Of a DNA stretch of 64,000 bases, positions 50,814-60,550 are shown piece after piece. Each line of letters starts with the position of its first letter. Within the stretch, counting starts at the first letter, position 1. A model generated the notes under the pieces. The model did no database searches, was not told where the DNA came from, and saw nothing but the letters and a program-made list of their open reading frames with translations. Source of the DNA: Prorocentrum cordatum (Eukaryota > Sar > Dinophyceae > Prorocentrales > Prorocentraceae); the NCBI GenBank assembly GCA_963575745.1, contig CAUYUJ010003642.1, positions 1 through 64,000 on the forward strand, read 5' to 3'. Both the position numbers and the translations under genes were made by a program.

Positions 50814-52706
50814 TCATACTGCGTCGCAAAACTGTGTCGTAAACATCGCCATGTTATGACTGTTTTGTTTTGCATGCCAAGCATGTGGGATAATTCTAGC
50901 GTGCGCCTCAACCCAGTGGTCTGATGGAAGAACAGTAATACCACGAGTTTGCATAATCCTGATCAGGTCGTTCGTGTGGTAATCAAAGTTCGGGTGAACG
51001 CCCCGCTGTGCTGCTTTGCCGGGCCCCATGACTGTGGGACAGCGGAAATACTGCATCACATCGACAAAACGTGATACATCCACTTGTACGTGTACTGGCA
51101 TGAGCGTCGGGACGCCACCCTCACATTCCATTTTCTGGAGCTCATATACGTCAGTAGGTGCGCGATTTTGATGTCGACGCATGTCCACGGTGATCTGTCC
51201 GTGGTTGGCGCATGCGATGTCATTCGCGCTCCATACCACCATGGCATTGAGGCCCCTGCAACAATGTCTTTGTTTCACATATGCAGGATAATCATTGGCC
51301 CAGTAGCTCCAGATAGTCTCGTTTAACTCGCGCCACTTTTTGGTGGAGGCGTTGTCGCTGTGTAACATGAGGCCTCTGGCTTCGCGCATCATGTTGATCA
51401 TGTTGCGCTGCTCGGGGGTGCACTCAAACTGGTTGTTGAGAATAGCTGTGGTACGGGTGTCCTGTGTCTGCGTGCGCTGATTACGCAATTCTTCCATACC
51501 ATAGCGGGTGTCTCCACCAGCCTCTGGCAATCGAACGCAATCTTGGCCTATCGGCGTGCCGTTCTGTCTGAACCATTCTTTATAATTGCCAAAGGAGAAT
51601 GCCCACATCATGATGTCGTCGCGGATCATGGTCGACAAATGCTCGAGAGTAGCGCCGCCCATGTATTCCGCGCGATTGAGGCACGGCATAAATAGCGGTA
51701 CAAGAGCAACGTTTGATGCCTGGGCGAGATCTTCTCGCTTCTGTGCATTGTTGAGCTCGTCGATGCCGTAAGTTGGGTACTTCTTGTGTTTTGCACTCTT
51801 GGCCCCTTTCTTGGGCTGCATAATCCACGTTGAATCGGTGTACAAGTTGGTCCATTTGCATGCGTGTCCTGATGGGCCAAAGGCATGATGCAAGAGTAGT
51901 CCCAAGTCTTCTTGTACGAGGGAACACCACCCATTATCTGAAATAGGAGTAGAAACCAAACGACCACCCCAGAAAGCGCTGTACTTTGCTTGATCCAGCT
52001 CGAGTGGGCCAATATCAGGACCAGGAGTAAGACCAGGGTCGATCTGGTCAGCGGCTTCGCCAAAGAAGTCGTTGCCCTCGTTGAATGGTTGCCAACGATA
52101 GGTACTTGTCATATCCTCGTCATGCTCTGATATTGCCACCCAGCCTTCTGGATGATCGGATGGTGTTGCCACCGTCTTGGAGTATGATCCGATGCCTCCG
52201 AAGCCTCCGCGCGCTGTCAGCCATGTGCTGAGCTTGCGGCGAAATTTGCTTGTCTGGTTAAGGCCGGAAAATGCTCTCATGTTGGTGACCAAATTATCCT
52301 CAACAATGTGGCCGATGTGCCCAGATGTATCTGATGTCCTGGCTAAGCAAGGTGGGCGTGTGGGTAGCTTGGCCTTTGCACGCTCAAGTTTAGGAGCATA
52401 GCATGGAGTTATCAATCCATTGCTGTATACATCGGAGGGTGCACAACGACCATTTGAATCGTATTGTTTTGTATCCTGAACGCTGTCCTCGGCATACTGT
52501 CCCAGTACTGCACTGCCGATCTTGGACCAATCATTGTGAATCATCATCCACTCTGTATTCAATATCATCGTCGTAAAGTTCTCTGGTGGGCACTGGCGGT
52601 GCGTTCCTGGGATCACCGCGTTCAAATGATCATGTAAACCACGAACACTGTCTTGAACAGACGGGTTACGATTAAAAAGACTGGAAAACATACACATAGC
52701 CCACAT
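50814..52706 (-). CDS. 630-residue ORF of unknown function downstream of Copia RNase H
   Basis: A long, compositionally normal frame, in phase with the RNase H ORF upstream and separated from it only by one UAA (52746-52748) and 13 codons. It is rich in Trp, Asn, His and Cys; examples are GHACKWTNLYTDSTWIMQPK, VALVPLFMPCLNRAEYMGG and DVMQYFRCPTVMGPGK. I see no signal peptide, long hydrophobic span or known enzyme motif. Position after pol would suit an env-like or accessory protein, but the lack of a clear membrane segment argues against a classical envelope. Function unknown. Confidence 0.65.
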   Translation of the reverse strand: MWAMCMFSSLFNRNPSVQDSVRGLHDHLNAVIPGTHRQCPPENFTTMILNTEWMMIHNDWSKIGSAVLGQYAEDSVQDTKQYDSNGRCAPSDVYSNGLITPCYAPKLERAKAKLPTRPPCLARTSDTSGHIGHIVEDNLVTNMRAFSGLNQTSKFRRKLSTWLTARGGFGGIGSYSKTVATPSDHPEGWVAISEHDEDMTSTYRWQPFNEGNDFFGEAADQIDPGLTPGPDIGPLELDQAKYSAFWGGRLVSTPISDNGWCSLVQEDLGLLLHHAFGPSGHACKWTNLYTDSTWIMQPKKGAKSAKHKKYPTYGIDELNNAQKREDLAQASNVALVPLFMPCLNRAEYMGGATLEHLSTMIRDDIMMWAFSFGNYKEWFRQNGTPIGQDCVRLPEAGGDTRYGMEELRNQRTQTQDTRTTAILNNQFECTPEQRNMINMMREARGLMLHSDNASTKKWRELNETIWSYWANDYPAYVKQRHCCRGLNAMVVWSANDIACANHGQITVDMRRHQNRAPTDVYELQKMECEGGVPTLMPVHVQVDVSRFVDVMQYFRCPTVMGPGKAAQRGVHPNFDYHTNDLIRIMQTRGITVLPSDHWVEAHARIIPHAWHAKQNSHNMAMFTTQFCDAV

Positions 52707-52745
52707 GAATGACAGCCACGGTGTAGCCGTAAACGTGCTGTATTC

Positions 52746-54788
52746 TTAATTGGCGTCGCCGCCGACTGATCCACTCGTGTCATTGATCCAACTCTTGGCG
52801 TCGGCGGGCGCAGAGCGGGCAATTTCTCGAATAGTGGATTCGTCGGGCACGCGGAGATCAAACTCTCCACTGCGATCAGCACGCCGTTGATGTATGTATA
52901 TGTAACCATCATCAGGATCACGAGGACGGCCAGTTTGAGCGCGGTACGTGAAGCCCACGCGGTCGTCGTCCTTGGCGTTCGAGTCGTACTCAACGTCGTA
53001 GCCGATGGGCCAGCCGATAAGGTTGAGCGGCTGTGCCTGATCCATCTCGTGGATGGGGGTATCGGGATTAGAACCGATCTCACTTATTTTCGCCTCGCAC
53101 GCGGCGAACGGGATGCCTGTAAGCTTTGTAGCTCGAGTCGTAAAATTGCTGTGGCATGAGCGTATAATTAATGTTCTAAATCTCTCTGCATCCTGTGGAG
53201 GCGAGGGAGGATGGCGGGGATGTCTACCGCGCGGGGAACGTGCTCGTGAACGAGGTGTGCGCGACGCAATAGCTGCGGCTGGTACGCCAATGTGGTACAT
53301 GCATGCGCATATTCCCTCGTGATTGGCTTGTCCAACGCATCGGAATCCACATTCTGATCCTACTTCGCCCCATCTTTCTTTTTCTGTAAATAATATTTTG
53401 CATACTTCCGGGCATCCATCCAGTTTGGGAGGTTCCGCAACATGAGGTAAACCATCGGGCCTCCGAGGCCCTCGCAGTGGTTTCCAGGGTTTCTTTGGAG
53501 GACACTGTGCCGGAGTAGCGGGAAAGATGAGCGAGTGTTCCAAGAGATCCCTCCAGAGGTCTGCTTTCTTCGTCTCGAAATGTTTGGTCATCATATCTGC
53601 AATCTGCTCCTTTGTACCTACGTATTTGAGCTCGATATGTTCGAGTTGGCATGTCTCGCATATCCAATCCAGGTTGATACGATGAGTACGATGAAGATGA
53701 CGCTGTGCTGGTGTACGTCCTTTTTGGACAATGTTGATCACGGCCTGGTTATCCTCGAGGACGATAAGACGCACTTTGGGAGAACTAATCTCTTGAGCCG
53801 GTTCTGGATCCACGTGCAATACTCTACCCTCATGGGATATTGTACGTCTCTTTGGAGGCGTGTGTAATTCCGTATTTAGCGGTAGTTGCCTACGGCTAGG
53901 AGAAGATCCCCGTGTAGGGGGTGCCTTGCGAGGCGATGGCTTACGCTTCTTTTTGGCTGCCAACGTCGAACACATTGCCGGGTCGGCGTGTCGATGGCAG
54001 CTCAGGCATGTATTCTTCTCTTTGCATGTTCTGGCAATTCCCACCACGGCTTCCCAGAATGAGAGTAGTGGTAATCCTTCCAGTCGTAGTGCTGAGTCAA
54101 GAGCAACGATCTCGGATTCAGTAGATGAGTGTGACACAACCGTTTGTTTCTTGCATACAGCGTTGACTGGGAAGAAGAACGTATTGGGTCCAACAAGCGC
54201 GGCGAAAACGCCGGTAGTGGATTTGGATGATGTAATGCAATCAGCGAACGAGGCGTCAGTGAAGAGCATGATGGATAACTTGTCTGGCGAATCACCTATC
54301 CATCCGTGCGAACAATGTATGCGCGTTGTTTTGATGTAGCATATCAACCGATGTAGACGTTTATCACACGTAGTATTCCATTTGGTAATTTCTCTGGCCA
54401 GCATACATACTGGATGTAAAATATCGAAACGACAGCAACGTGCCAAGTAGAGGATCTTCATTAGTACACTCGCCGCGTCCTGGCCAAGGATGCCCTCGTC
54501 GGAATAATCTGAATCATTGAAGGAGGTGTCCTCAATGACAGGAGTTTCGGCGTCAGGTAGGTCATCGTATGTGACTGGTATGGGATCTGTCGTAGTAGAT
54601 GTCGTGTCGACCGATTTTGCTGGGCTGGATGATCGTGGCCGTGCATTGAGCACACTAGTAGGTCTGGCAACCGACCCGGAGGACGCGGGCGATTTGGATC
54701 GCGAAGTCCTCGGCGAGTCGGATCGTTTCCGACGTGACCCTGGTCCCTGGGCGCGCTTGGAGGCGCATTCCAGGGTATGGTAATCCAA
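52746..54788 (-). CDS. Copia RNase H and C-terminal tail, preceded by R/S-rich linker
   Basis: After an Arg/Ser-rich stretch (KRSDSPRTSRSKSPASSG) comes SVLMKILYLARCCRFDILHP, the segment that normally precedes Copia RNase H. It is followed by the RNase H landmarks MLFTDASFADCITSSKST, SHSSTESEIVALDSALR, VLEDNQAVINIV and TKEQIADMMTKHF. The acidic residues of the catalytic set (TDAS, E in STESE, D in EDNQ) are present. A Cys/His-containing tail (ECGFRCVGQANHEGICAC) and a ~150-residue C-terminus follow, ending at UAA 52746-52748. The RT palm and fingers that should precede the linker are absent. Confidence 0.85.
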   Translation of the reverse strand: MDYHTLECASKRAQGPGSRRKRSDSPRTSRSKSPASSGSVARPTSVLNARPRSSSPAKSVDTTSTTTDPIPVTYDDLPDAETPVIEDTSFNDSDYSDEGILGQDAASVLMKILYLARCCRFDILHPVCMLAREITKWNTTCDKRLHRLICYIKTTRIHCSHGWIGDSPDKLSIMLFTDASFADCITSSKSTTGVFAALVGPNTFFFPVNAVCKKQTVVSHSSTESEIVALDSALRLEGLPLLSFWEAVVGIARTCKEKNTCLSCHRHADPAMCSTLAAKKKRKPSPRKAPPTRGSSPSRRQLPLNTELHTPPKRRTISHEGRVLHVDPEPAQEISSPKVRLIVLEDNQAVINIVQKGRTPAQRHLHRTHRINLDWICETCQLEHIELKYVGTKEQIADMMTKHFETKKADLWRDLLEHSLIFPATPAQCPPKKPWKPLRGPRRPDGLPHVAEPPKLDGCPEVCKILFTEKERWGEVGSECGFRCVGQANHEGICACMYHIGVPAAAIASRTPRSRARSPRGRHPRHPPSPPQDAERFRTLIIRSCHSNFTTRATKLTGIPFAACEAKISEIGSNPDTPIHEMDQAQPLNLIGWPIGYDVEYDSNAKDDDRVGFTYRAQTGRPRDPDDGYIYIHQRRADRSGEFDLRVPDESTIREIARSAPADAKSWINDTSGSVGGDAN

Positions 54789-55171
54789 GTATCAACTGGA
54801 TCGATTCGTCCGTCGCCGTATAATAATGCCTGTGTGTAGTCTCCAGGTGCATCACTTTGTTCTCCCGCATATTGTGGCAATAATGCAGTAGCGTCGCAAA
54901 GTTTGGAAGCCTCAATATGCGAAGCACTGGAAGCGGCGTCGGCGAATATTGCGGCCAAGCCAGTTTCATCTTTGCCTGTATTGCCTTGAACCACCACTCT
55001 GCCCTTGAATTTACGTAGATCAGGTGGAAGTTCCTCGTGTTTGACTGAAGATAGCTCCAAAATATTGAAGAAATGAACTTTCGTCCCAGTGCGGATAGCT
55101 TGTGGCTCAATATCAGCTTTTTCTGCAACGGTCTCCAACATCCACGTTTGTTTCTTTTCCAATCTCTCGTA
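54461..55171 (-). pseudogene. Copia reverse transcriptase, N-terminal fragment only
   Basis: In phase with the integrase ORF after UAA 55172-55174, this reads RLEKKQTWMLETVAEKADIE, then PPDLRKFKGRVVVQGN, ASSASHIEASKLCDATALLP and QSDAPGDYTQALL before TWITIPW near 54788. This is the start of a Copia RT, with the first catalytic Asp in QSDAPGDY. Immediately after TWITIPW the frame turns to noise, and the other frame enters the R/S-rich linker of the RNase H ORF. Roughly 150-200 residues carrying ALYG...YVDD are therefore deleted. The element cannot make its own RT. Confidence 0.8.
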
Positions 55172-57295
55172 TTATTTTCGTAGGGCTTCTTGTGCACGTG
55201 GTTCTGCGGCAACTTCTTTCTGACTCAGGCTTCTGGTAACTAGGGCCGGGCGTGACCATGAGGAATCGGGTATGTTGTCTCTGTGTGCCGGTGTGTAGGT
55301 GGTCTCACGTGGCATAATTGGTATTGCTACCGACTGGGTGAACTGGCGTATGAGCGGGTTCATGGTCCCAAAGTCGGTTCCTTCACTATCCACAAGTACC
55401 AAAGCACGTTCTTCTCCATCGTGCTGTTGTGGTGATTGGCGGTAGTACAGTACCGTAGTAATGTCACGTGGCCCACCAGGTAATTTGGCATACAGTATTT
55501 CTTTGTTCGTCACGCCTTTGACGCTTTCGTCGCGGATGACGTCGCCATTGTCAGTGTCGTATGTAATCCGTCGTTCCACAGTATTCCATGTGGGTCCGCT
55601 GGATGCAGTGGTACGGAAATTGTTGACCTGTTTGTCCTGTCTTGTCCACACTCGTAGTGCAGCTCGGTCACGAATCTCACGAGCTCGTTTAACGTCGTCG
55701 GCGTATTCGATTTCCTTCTTCTGTTGTCCACGAAGTAGTGTTTTCCAATGCTCGGGAAGAGTGTGATCAGGACGTGTAGTAGTCTGTATACGTGTTTCGC
55801 GTCCGCGGACCATCATTTTGCCGTCTGGCGTTATTTTTGGAAGCTCATAGACTCGAATCGCGCCTGTCCACGGCTCGCTTAACTCTCTGTGGTCGTTGGC
55901 GCTGACACCGTCACAAACATCGCGAAAGTCACTTTCTCCTTCAATAGTAGAAGTCGTCTTGAAATCTCGTGTCACGTCGAGTTGATCAACAGGTACAGGT
56001 ATGTTCATGACGTCGTCCGTCGGGATGAACAATTTCTTGCGTGGAGTACGAATATGTCTGATGACGCAATGTCCGCGCTGTTCCCAGTAGTCGGGCTCCG
56101 GCGCTGGTGCAGCAACTTCAGAGGCCGATGCATGGGTATCGGCGGCGTTGTCTTCTGTTGTCATCATAGACGGGTCATCCCATTCTTTAGGGTAGGAAAG
56201 TGGAGGATCGGGCATTGGCTTATCACCCAAAGGGCGAGAAGTCGATGCCTTGACCTCGTCGTGTGCCTCAGGGTTATGATGTCGTAGAGTACCTTCTTTC
56301 ACCGGGTAGGTGAACTTGCCATCAGGGATGATGATGTCTTTGACTCTGTGGACGTGACACAGTTCACCATCAGGATTCTTGGCGTATGTAGCCGTGTCCA
56401 AGACAAGGTAGTCACCTGACCATCGTCCACCAGAGTGTAAATGGTAACCCATGAATAACCCTTCTCGAGTATTTTCTTTAAACTTCGCAGTCTCGTTGTT
56501 AATCTCGGGGTTGAGGCATTTCCAGCAGATCCGAGCACCGAATGGTATGCAGTGCCCGGGAAAGCTTTCACCAAAGCGTATTTCATGAGCTGTCTTATCG
56601 GCATGCTCCTCATTGAGGGCAGCCACGCCCGTGGATGTATGCACAAAATTGTGTCCACAGCAAAAGGCTTGCATGGCCTCTTTCCGCCATTCGTGTCCCA
56701 GACCAGACATATGCAACACAGCTCTCGTACCGAGAATGACAATCTTGACGATGCGCTCGATCAATCCATTCGTTTGCGGACGATGCGGCGTACTCGTGTC
56801 GTGTCTCCATCCCAGTTGTCGGCAAGCCTTCTGAAGCTCTCCAGAGTTGTCTGTATAGATATGCTTCACCTCATCGTTCGCGGCGATGAACTGTTGAAAG
56901 GATGCCTTTGTAGTAGCTGCGTCTTTGTGCAGTGCTGGGTAGGCCATGAAGATGCCGGTGTATCTGTCTAGGACAACGAGTGCGTACTTGTCCCCGTGCT
57001 TGTCTGCGGCATCGTCTTTGGCCAGGACAACATGGTCGGCAGTTAATGCCTTACCAAACTTCTTCGGGACAACAGCCTCGTTGGCGTTATCCTCGTCGGT
57101 GGGATCTGCCGATGGATGTGGTTTGCGCTGTCGTCGACACGGGGCATTCTGCGCCATCGTGCGAGAACAAATCTCACAGTCCGGGTGTTTTGGACTGTGG
57201 GTCATGTAATGCATCGGGTCAATTGGTTTCTTCTGTCTGTTTGGAAGAACGCGATCATTGTCTTGATGCATTCGTGTGAGCGTCTCTGTCGGCAT
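55172..57295 (-). CDS. Copia integrase
   Basis: This is the enzyme that inserts retrotransposon cDNA. Residues 33-43 give the HHCC zinc-binding site (HSPKH then CEIC). The rve catalytic core has Asp87 in ALTADHVV, Asp149 in IYTDNSGEL and Glu180 in HRPQTNGLIER, with 30 residues between the last two, as is usual in dinoflagellate Copia copies. The C-terminal GKEG-like part follows with FGARICWKCLNPE, FMGYHLHSGGRWSGDYLV and DTATYAKNPDGELCHVHRV, typical of the Copia integrase tail. It ends at UAA 55172-55174, after which RT coding continues in the same frame. Upstream in-phase stops near 57313 separate it from protease. Confidence 0.9.
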   Translation of the reverse strand: MPTETLTRMHQDNDRVLPNRQKKPIDPMHYMTHSPKHPDCEICSRTMAQNAPCRRQRKPHPSADPTDEDNANEAVVPKKFGKALTADHVVLAKDDAADKHGDKYALVVLDRYTGIFMAYPALHKDAATTKASFQQFIAANDEVKHIYTDNSGELQKACRQLGWRHDTSTPHRPQTNGLIERIVKIVILGTRAVLHMSGLGHEWRKEAMQAFCCGHNFVHTSTGVAALNEEHADKTAHEIRFGESFPGHCIPFGARICWKCLNPEINNETAKFKENTREGLFMGYHLHSGGRWSGDYLVLDTATYAKNPDGELCHVHRVKDIIIPDGKFTYPVKEGTLRHHNPEAHDEVKASTSRPLGDKPMPDPPLSYPKEWDDPSMMTTEDNAADTHASASEVAAPAPEPDYWEQRGHCVIRHIRTPRKKLFIPTDDVMNIPVPVDQLDVTRDFKTTSTIEGESDFRDVCDGVSANDHRELSEPWTGAIRVYELPKITPDGKMMVRGRETRIQTTTRPDHTLPEHWKTLLRGQQKKEIEYADDVKRAREIRDRAALRVWTRQDKQVNNFRTTASSGPTWNTVERRITYDTDNGDVIRDESVKGVTNKEILYAKLPGGPRDITTVLYYRQSPQQHDGEERALVLVDSEGTDFGTMNPLIRQFTQSVAIPIMPRETTYTPAHRDNIPDSSWSRPALVTRSLSQKEVAAEPRAQEALRK

Positions 57296-57675
57296 GTCGT
57301 GAACCTGCTTGAGCTATATCTGCTAGCCCCCCGCATTGAGGATAATACTGCGTCTGAGACGTAGGCGAGTCGGTGGGTGTGTCCACGTTAGGCTCGTCTT
57401 TGTTTGTCGGGAGGTTCTTCGACCGTGGTGGTCCGTGCTCCTCCTCCCTCTCCGACATGTGGTCTCTTGGGGCAGGTCCCTATGTGGGGCCGTAGCTCAT
57501 CTGCAGTTGTTGACTGCTCCGTAGTTTTGCAGCGCCAACAAATGTCATTGCAGCGGGCGGATGAACGCTTGCGCTGACGACGTCGGGGTGCTGACGAAGT
57601 GCACAGACGTGGTGGCGGTATCAGTGTCAGGTCGTCGAGTGGTAATTCTGGAACTCTATTGTTGACTGGAATATT
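57296..57675 (-). pseudogene. Pol linker between protease and integrase, frame-broken
   Basis: The protease frame continues past UAA 57676-57678 as NIPVNNRVPELPLDDLTLIP and contains a Cys cluster CNDICWRCKTTEQSTTADEL followed by His and Cys. It stops near 57410; coding-like sequence then shifts +1 (EPNVDTPTDSPTSQTQYYPQ) and +1 again to enter integrase. The Cys/His cluster may be a zinc-binding linker. Confidence 0.6.
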
Positions 57676-58858
57676 TTACCATTGCCCCCCCGGATCCTGA
57701 AGCAAGTATCCCAGCTCAGGATCCCAAAGCTGCCGAAAGCCATCAACCTCAATCAATTTCCCAACTGATAATAGAGATGGACAGTCTGGCAAGGCAAGGG
57801 CTGAACTGTGTAAGCCAACCTCGGGTAGCCGAATGTCGTAGTGCTCGTTGACAGTACGATCACCATTGGCGGTTTCCAGAATATGCTCTTCGCAAATAGA
57901 TATGCGATCCGATTCGGTCTGCGTCAGTTCGTGTTTTCCCTGAATATGATGAGCAGAGCCACTGTCGAGAACCCAAGATCGTGTCAATGCAGCAGTCGAG
58001 CGCGGTGGGTCGACTTGCATGGTCGTTGTCTTCGTCTGGGCTGTCTTTGATGACTGCTTAACAGTGTCGTCATATTTTCGGATCGCAGTTGGTGTGGCCA
58101 CCGACTCTTTATTGTGTCGGTAGTCATATAGGTCGTCGTACCATAGCAGTGCCTCTTTTTGACAGTCTCGTAGGGCGTCCGCACTTTGATCCCACCATCG
58201 TTGTGGTAACGGGTCTGGTACATTGACAATGTCACCCTCGTTCGGCATCTCCTTCCATTTATCCAATCTGGTCCTGCCAGATACGGTATGTAAATAATAT
58301 TCCACGTTACGTATGTCGAAGCGTATCCGACGACGTGTTTTGGTAGATGTCGCTGTGGCCTTAGTGTTGGCCATGAGGGTCTTGTCACGGATGGCGCAAC
58401 TGCGGTCGGAACGGCGTGAACGTCGAAAGTTGGCTGGAGAACGTGCTCTAGCGTGGGGTGAGCCACGGGACGAACCGTGGCTCGGGGAACGTCTGCCACG
58501 TCCTTTGTCACTGCCATATGATCTATCACGGTCGCGTGGACTACCGCGTCCGCCGCTACGATTGACTCGCCCTCGGGAAGTAGATCTCGAAGATCTGTCG
58601 TATCGACTTCTCGATTGACTGCGAGAGTCTGGGGACCTCCTGGATGTTGAACGAGATCGGTCGTATTGGCGTCGGTTGTCACGTCCATGGCGTGAGTCGT
58701 TTGCGTAGCGGAACCCCCCGCGTTGTGAAGAACGCTGGCTTCCTGATCCGCGGGATGGTGATCGGCCACGGCTATCCTGACTGGAGGTCCGTGGTCGACT
58801 CGGGCTTCGCTCGGGAGTCTTCGCACCAGGTGTAAGATGAGCATATTTGCATTTATCG
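57676..58858 (-). CDS. Pol N-terminus: third CCCH finger, SR-rich domain, aspartic protease
   Basis: Reached from Gag by a +1 shift at about 58859. It begins GDKCKYAHL, completing a third CCCH finger, then an Arg/Ser-rich domain (about 58800-58380; SRSTSRRSPDSRSQSRSRY and similar) that resembles SR splicing-factor domains. After a linker (VEYYLHTVSGRTRLDKWKEM) comes the retroviral-type protease active site SWVLDSGSAHHI (near 57965) and LPDCPSLLSVGKLIEVDGF. It ends QW-UAA at 57676-57678, but the frame remains open and coding-like beyond. Confidence 0.8.
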
Positions 58859-60535
58859 CCCCGTTGGGCACTTATTCTGTGCGAAATCTTTACGCTGTGC
58901 GACGTGTGGAAAGTTGCACTTGTCGCCTCTGGTACATGTGTTGCGCCTGGCGAAATCGAAGCAACATGGTTTCGATGCTGGCTTCTTGCGATTCGCAGGA
59001 GTGGACATGCTGCGGCGGGAGTTGCCACCAGCCGTCGATGTTCTGGAAGATTTGTTGTTCTTCCAATCCCTGGAAGATGTATGCAAAGCCTTGCACCGTT
59101 CACCATTGCGACAATTGCCTTTCTTCCAGGCAGCGCACACGTTGACTTGAGAACGTGTCTCATGTTCGTACCGTAACTTATTTTGATTATTCTCCAACTG
59201 TTTAAACTCCAGTATGTCCAGGACACGCTGTCGGAGCCAATCGTAGGTACGATTCGGGTCGCTGATCTTCATGCGCTGGTACTCGCACATGTCTTGTTTC
59301 ATCCAGGCATGTCTCCGAATCTGTGTACGAAACAGAGATTCCAAGATCTTTGGATCGGGTGCTTCTCGGCACTCCAAGAGTAAAGCGTCCCAGTCAGTAA
59401 TAAAACGTTGCAAATCGTCATCTCTCATCCTTAGTTCTTTAAGGCGCTCAAAGTCGCGCAGGTCGTCATCAACCCCTGTCACTTTGTAGGACTGTAGGAT
59501 ATGCCAGTAAATCTGGCGCCCTTTGAGCATGCGTCCTGCTTTGTGCTCTCTGGTTTCGATGAGCCTGATTTGGTAGCGCAAGTCCGAGGATAAGATGTCG
59601 CTCAGAGCGGTAGCGAGTTTGCAATCGATGCTCTCAAAGTCTCCACTGTCTCGTAAGTCCTCGAATGTACATTCGGGCTGTTCAGCCACGCATCGGAAGG
59701 CGTATGCTTTGGATGGTCGCCCTGAGGCGGCCCCAAAGTTCTTCCGTACTTTTTGCTGCCACTCGAGCAGCTGCGTGATCTTAGGCAAGACAGGGACTCG
59801 GACAGTGTCTGACTCCTTGATAGGAGTTGTAGTATGGACCGAAACCGCAGACAGTGGTTGTAAGGGTATCGGTACACCGTCAGTAGTCGGTTCTGTGCGC
59901 ACAGGAGACACATGGCGTGTCTGCGCAGAAACTGCCGCGGAGGCTGCTCCTGGTGACGTACGTGGTTGTTGTCCTGCAGAAGTTTGTGGTGCTTCGGCGG
60001 ACGCTGCCGTCGGCCTGTGCAGGTCGGTTGCAGGTCGAAGGTGGAGATTGGTGTCGTTGGTGTGGTCGATCAGCTGATTCGTCCAGCTCGTCATGTCTTC
60101 GTGTATTTGGGCCACCTTTTGGCGTGTGTACTCATCAGTATCCCGAGAACGTTGTGAATACCGATCGAGTCGTTGCTCGTATGCTCGGAGACGGGCGCTT
60201 TGTGCCTCCAGCTCGCTTTCCAGACGTGCGAGGCGACCCTCAACACGTACCTTCTCAGTATCTCTTTCACGAATAACCTGGGAGAGCTCCAACTGCGTGT
60301 GGTCCGCTGCCTTCCCAACCTCCTGCAACCTGTCAGTGAGGCGGGCGAAATCGTAAACCGTGGGAGGAGAATCCAGCTGGCCAGTCTGGGCTCGTCCGAC
60401 ACGCAACTCTGCCAGGGCGTCCTGCACATCAGGGAAACGCTGCTCGATTTCAGAGATCCGGTTAGCGAGTGGCTGCACGACAGCGTTGGTCGCATCAAGC
60501 CTTTGAGTGATGACTCTTTCAGTACGCTGCAACAT
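58853..60535 (-). CDS. Copia Gag, main part, with CCCH zinc fingers
   Basis: The N-terminal ~150 residues form a heptad-like coiled coil (DFARLTDRLQEVGKAADH, ARLESELEAQSARLRAYEQR). A central capsid-like region contains LLEWQQKVRKNFGAASGRPS, YWHILQSYKVTGVDDDLRDF and RFITDWDALLLECREAPDP, typical of UBN2-like Copia Gag. Two fingers with C-x7-C-x5-C-x3-H spacing follow (CAAWKKGNCRNGERCKALH near 59120; CFDFARRNTCTRGDKCNFPH near 58940). A third starts as NKCPTG and is cut by UAA at 58853-58855. Upstream, a single in-frame UAG (60551-60553) separates it from the next ORF, so the ATG at 60535 may be internal. Confidence 0.85.
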   Translation of the reverse strand: MLQRTERVITQRLDATNAVVQPLANRISEIEQRFPDVQDALAELRVGRAQTGQLDSPPTVYDFARLTDRLQEVGKAADHTQLELSQVIRERDTEKVRVEGRLARLESELEAQSARLRAYEQRLDRYSQRSRDTDEYTRQKVAQIHEDMTSWTNQLIDHTNDTNLHLRPATDLHRPTAASAEAPQTSAGQQPRTSPGAASAAVSAQTRHVSPVRTEPTTDGVPIPLQPLSAVSVHTTTPIKESDTVRVPVLPKITQLLEWQQKVRKNFGAASGRPSKAYAFRCVAEQPECTFEDLRDSGDFESIDCKLATALSDILSSDLRYQIRLIETREHKAGRMLKGRQIYWHILQSYKVTGVDDDLRDFERLKELRMRDDDLQRFITDWDALLLECREAPDPKILESLFRTQIRRHAWMKQDMCEYQRMKISDPNRTYDWLRQRVLDILEFKQLENNQNKLRYEHETRSQVNVCAAWKKGNCRNGERCKALHTSSRDWKNNKSSRTSTAGGNSRRSMSTPANRKKPASKPCCFDFARRNTCTRGDKCNFPHVAQRKDFAQNKCPTGR

Positions 60536-60550
60536 GTCGATCAGGTTCGA

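Noticed and set aside
50814-52706. Envelope glycoprotein assignment for the 630-residue ORF.
   Set aside because: There is no signal peptide, no clear transmembrane span and no Cys pattern typical of envelope proteins.
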